A stretch of 33,411 bases of DNA from Sulfobacillus benefaciens. Its GTDB lineage: Bacteria > Bacillota > Sulfobacillia > Sulfobacillales > Sulfobacillaceae. The stretch spans positions 1 through 33,411 of the forward strand of contig PXYW01000031.1 in the NCBI GenBank assembly GCA_003023695.1, in the 5' to 3' direction. Under the pieces are notes generated by a model, which ran no database searches, had not been told where the DNA came from, and was given only the letters and a program-made list of their open reading frames with translations. The position numbers and the translations under genes were made by a program. Below, piece by piece: positions 33,318-33,411 of the stretch; position 1 is the first letter of the stretch; each line of letters begins with the position of its first letter.

Positions 33318-33411
33318 TCCCGCACGGCAATGTGGGTGCCGGGGACATCCACAGCCCCGGCCATGTGACAGGCCACTGCCTGCGCCCGAGTCGGACAGAC
33401 CGTGTGACCCG
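33314..33411 (-). CDS. C-terminal end of an unidentified gene entering from the right edge
   Basis: An open minus-strand frame of 31 residues ends with TGA at 33314. The visible end includes CPTRAQAVACHMAGAVDVPG and finishes in IAVRE. It looks like ordinary coding sequence with conserved-type Cys and His residues, but is too short to assign. The other two minus frames here are less protein-like, although one stays open and continues as the small ORF listed next to it. Confidence 0.4.
   Translation of the reverse strand, partial: GHTVCPTRAQAVACHMAGAVDVPGTHIAVRE

Noticed and set aside
33168..33368. Plus-strand ORF of 66 residues near the right edge
   Set aside because: TTG start without a suitable site; composition rich in Pro, Arg and His as in an antisense shadow; the minus frames look more like coding sequence.

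Overview
The window most resembles the chromosome of a thermoacidophilic, endospore-forming Firmicute of the Sulfobacillus type. This is inferred from gene content: a divergent alpha/beta-type spore protein, a Bacillus-style menaquinol:cytochrome c reductase (qcrABC), a Bacillus-order pyr operon with a PyrR attenuator, frequent GTG/TTG starts behind strong Shine-Dalgarno sequences, and near-balanced base composition. I see no rRNA, tRNA, CRISPR array, insertion sequence or prophage. It reads as a dense core-genome segment; no gap between genes exceeds about 220 bases.

Layout. Positions 1-142 hold the first codons of a minus-strand gene that leaves the left edge (possibly CorA-like). Positions 341-2119 hold a plus-strand group: a YIEGIA-family membrane protein, its small partner (capping complex subunit for YIEGIA), and a PduO-type cobalamin adenosyltransferase with its own palindromic promoter. 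From 10870 down to 2121 a tight minus-strand series runs SASP, creatininase-family hydrolase, class I aminotransferase, murD, typA, a short dnaE and a small membrane protein, with gaps of 1-32 bases and overlaps. Upstream of it, past a bidirectional-looking terminator, lies qcrA-qcrB-qcrC (13054-11013) behind a near-consensus promoter whose -10 sits inside a 14-bp palindrome. A further minus-strand series (17552-13213) carries a DUF2007-like protein, pyruvate kinase, D-amino acid aminotransferase, TrmL and a CaCA-type cation antiporter. A DHA2-type exporter (19168-17663) is divergent from rqcH (19366-20979).

From 31256 down to 20976 lies a complete de novo UMP operon: promoter, PyrR-responsive attenuator, then pyrR-pyrB-pyrC-carA-carB-pyrK-pyrD-pyrF-pyrE. 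Together these genes make carbamoyl phosphate, carbamoyl aspartate, dihydroorotate, orotate, OMP and UMP. Most junctions overlap by 4-11 bases, so translation is probably coupled. No uracil permease is present. To the right are a second MFS transporter with a repeated operator-like motif upstream, a thioredoxin-like [2Fe-2S] ferredoxin, and the end of an unidentified minus-strand gene at the right edge.

The most unusual points are a DnaE polymerase with an eroded PHP metal site and no recognisable OB domain, a probable CTG start for pyrK, a fully readable PyrR attenuator with mutually exclusive pairings, palindromes superimposed on two -10 boxes, an RqcH with Glu in place of the catalytic-site Asp, and the little-understood YIEGIA pair.
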